Source of the DNA: an uncultured Clostridia bacterium
GTDB lineage: Bacteria > Bacillota > Clostridia > Oscillospirales > Ruminococcaceae
Assembly (NCBI GenBank): GCA_947631585.1
Contig: CANRLY010000131.1
Span: forward strand, 1 to 5,321
Reading direction: 5' to 3'
DNA: 5,321 nucleotides
The notes below the pieces were generated by a model that did no database searches, had not been told where the DNA came from, and saw nothing but the letters and a program-made list of their open reading frames with translations. Numbering within the stretch: position 1 is the stretch's first letter; each line of letters starts with the position of its first letter. Below are positions 5,056 through 5,321 of the stretch, piece after piece. A program made the position numbers and the translations under genes.

Positions 5056-5321
5056 TTACAGCGGCTTAGTTCCTGAGCGGAGCAGCTTATACTCAACGCT
5101 GTCCACCAGAGCTTTCACCGAAGCGTTAATTATATCCGTGGAAGCGCCCACAGTCGTCCAGACGGAGTTGCCGTCGGTGGATTCTATCAGCACCCTTACC
5201 GCCGCCTCAGTTGCAGAAGCGGTGTCCACTACTCTTACCTTGTAATCTATCAGTCTTACCTCTTCAAGATCAGGGTAAAATTCCACCAGCGCCGACCTGA
5301 GCGCATTATCCAGAGCGTTCA
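5056..5321 (-). CDS. cimA: Citramalate synthase / 2-isopropylmalate synthase family, C-terminal part
   Basis: This is the last 87 or so residues of an enzyme cut by the right edge; the frame stays open to the end of the window, and a GTG at 5286 is internal. The sequence NALDNALRSALVEFYPDLEEVRLIDYKVRVVD, then VRVLIESTDG, VWTTVGASTDIINAS and VKALVDSVEYKLLR, is the C-terminal regulatory (LeuA dimer) domain. The ALVDSVEYKL ending and the YPDLEEVRLIDYKVRV phrase favour the CimA branch (citramalate synthase, pyruvate plus acetyl-CoA to citramalate for isoleucine) over classical LeuA. In this family the domain binds the feedback amino acid, isoleucine for CimA. The catalytic barrel lies outside the window, so the CimA/LeuA choice rests on the C-terminal sequence alone. 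It ends with TAA 19 nt before the lipoprotein gene. Confidence 0.88.
   Translation of the reverse strand, partial: NALDNALRSALVEFYPDLEEVRLIDYKVRVVDTASATEAAVRVLIESTDGNSVWTTVGASTDIINASVKALVDSVEYKLLRSGTKPL

Overview
The window looks like chromosomal DNA from a low-to-mid-GC Gram-positive anaerobe, most likely an Oscillospiraceae (Ruminococcus-like) gut bacterium. The clues are strong AAAGGA/GGAGG ribosome binding sites, a textbook sigma-A promoter, a lipobox lipoprotein, a secreted single-cohesin protein with a cadherin-like beta-sandwich domain, and a PurA with clostridial-type sequence deviations. The taxonomic call is inference from gene style, not from a marker gene.

Layout. The left half is read on the plus strand and the right half on the minus strand; they converge on a shared terminator near 2847-2885. 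From the left: the 3' part of nadC (NAD synthesis), then a 187-residue protein of unknown function 32 nt downstream, probably in the same transcript. A 435-nt non-coding gap follows (1105-1539). It holds two degenerate copies of a roughly 55-nt repeat with hairpins, an AT-rich stretch with small palindromes and direct repeats, and a near-perfect promoter (TTGACT, 17 bp, TATAAT). That promoter drives a 427-residue membrane-anchored surface protein: signal peptide, cohesin-like domain, cadherin-like domain, Ser/Thr-rich stalk, one membrane helix, and a basic Gly/Ser/Lys-repeat cytoplasmic tail.

On the minus strand, in transcription order: the C-terminus of a citramalate-synthase-type enzyme (cut by the right edge), a lipoprotein with a complete transglutaminase-like Cys-His-Asp triad 19 nt downstream, then purA (adenylosuccinate synthase). 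purA has its own extended -10 promoter in a 131-nt gap.

Most of the window is ordinary housekeeping metabolism (NAD, branched-chain amino acid and purine synthesis) interleaved with two cell-surface proteins. I see no CRISPR array, tRNA, rRNA, transposase, phage gene or toxin-antitoxin pair. The parts most worth a second look are the cohesin surface protein with its odd tail and duplicated RBS spacer, the intergenic repeat pair, and the non-canonical active-site segments of PurA.
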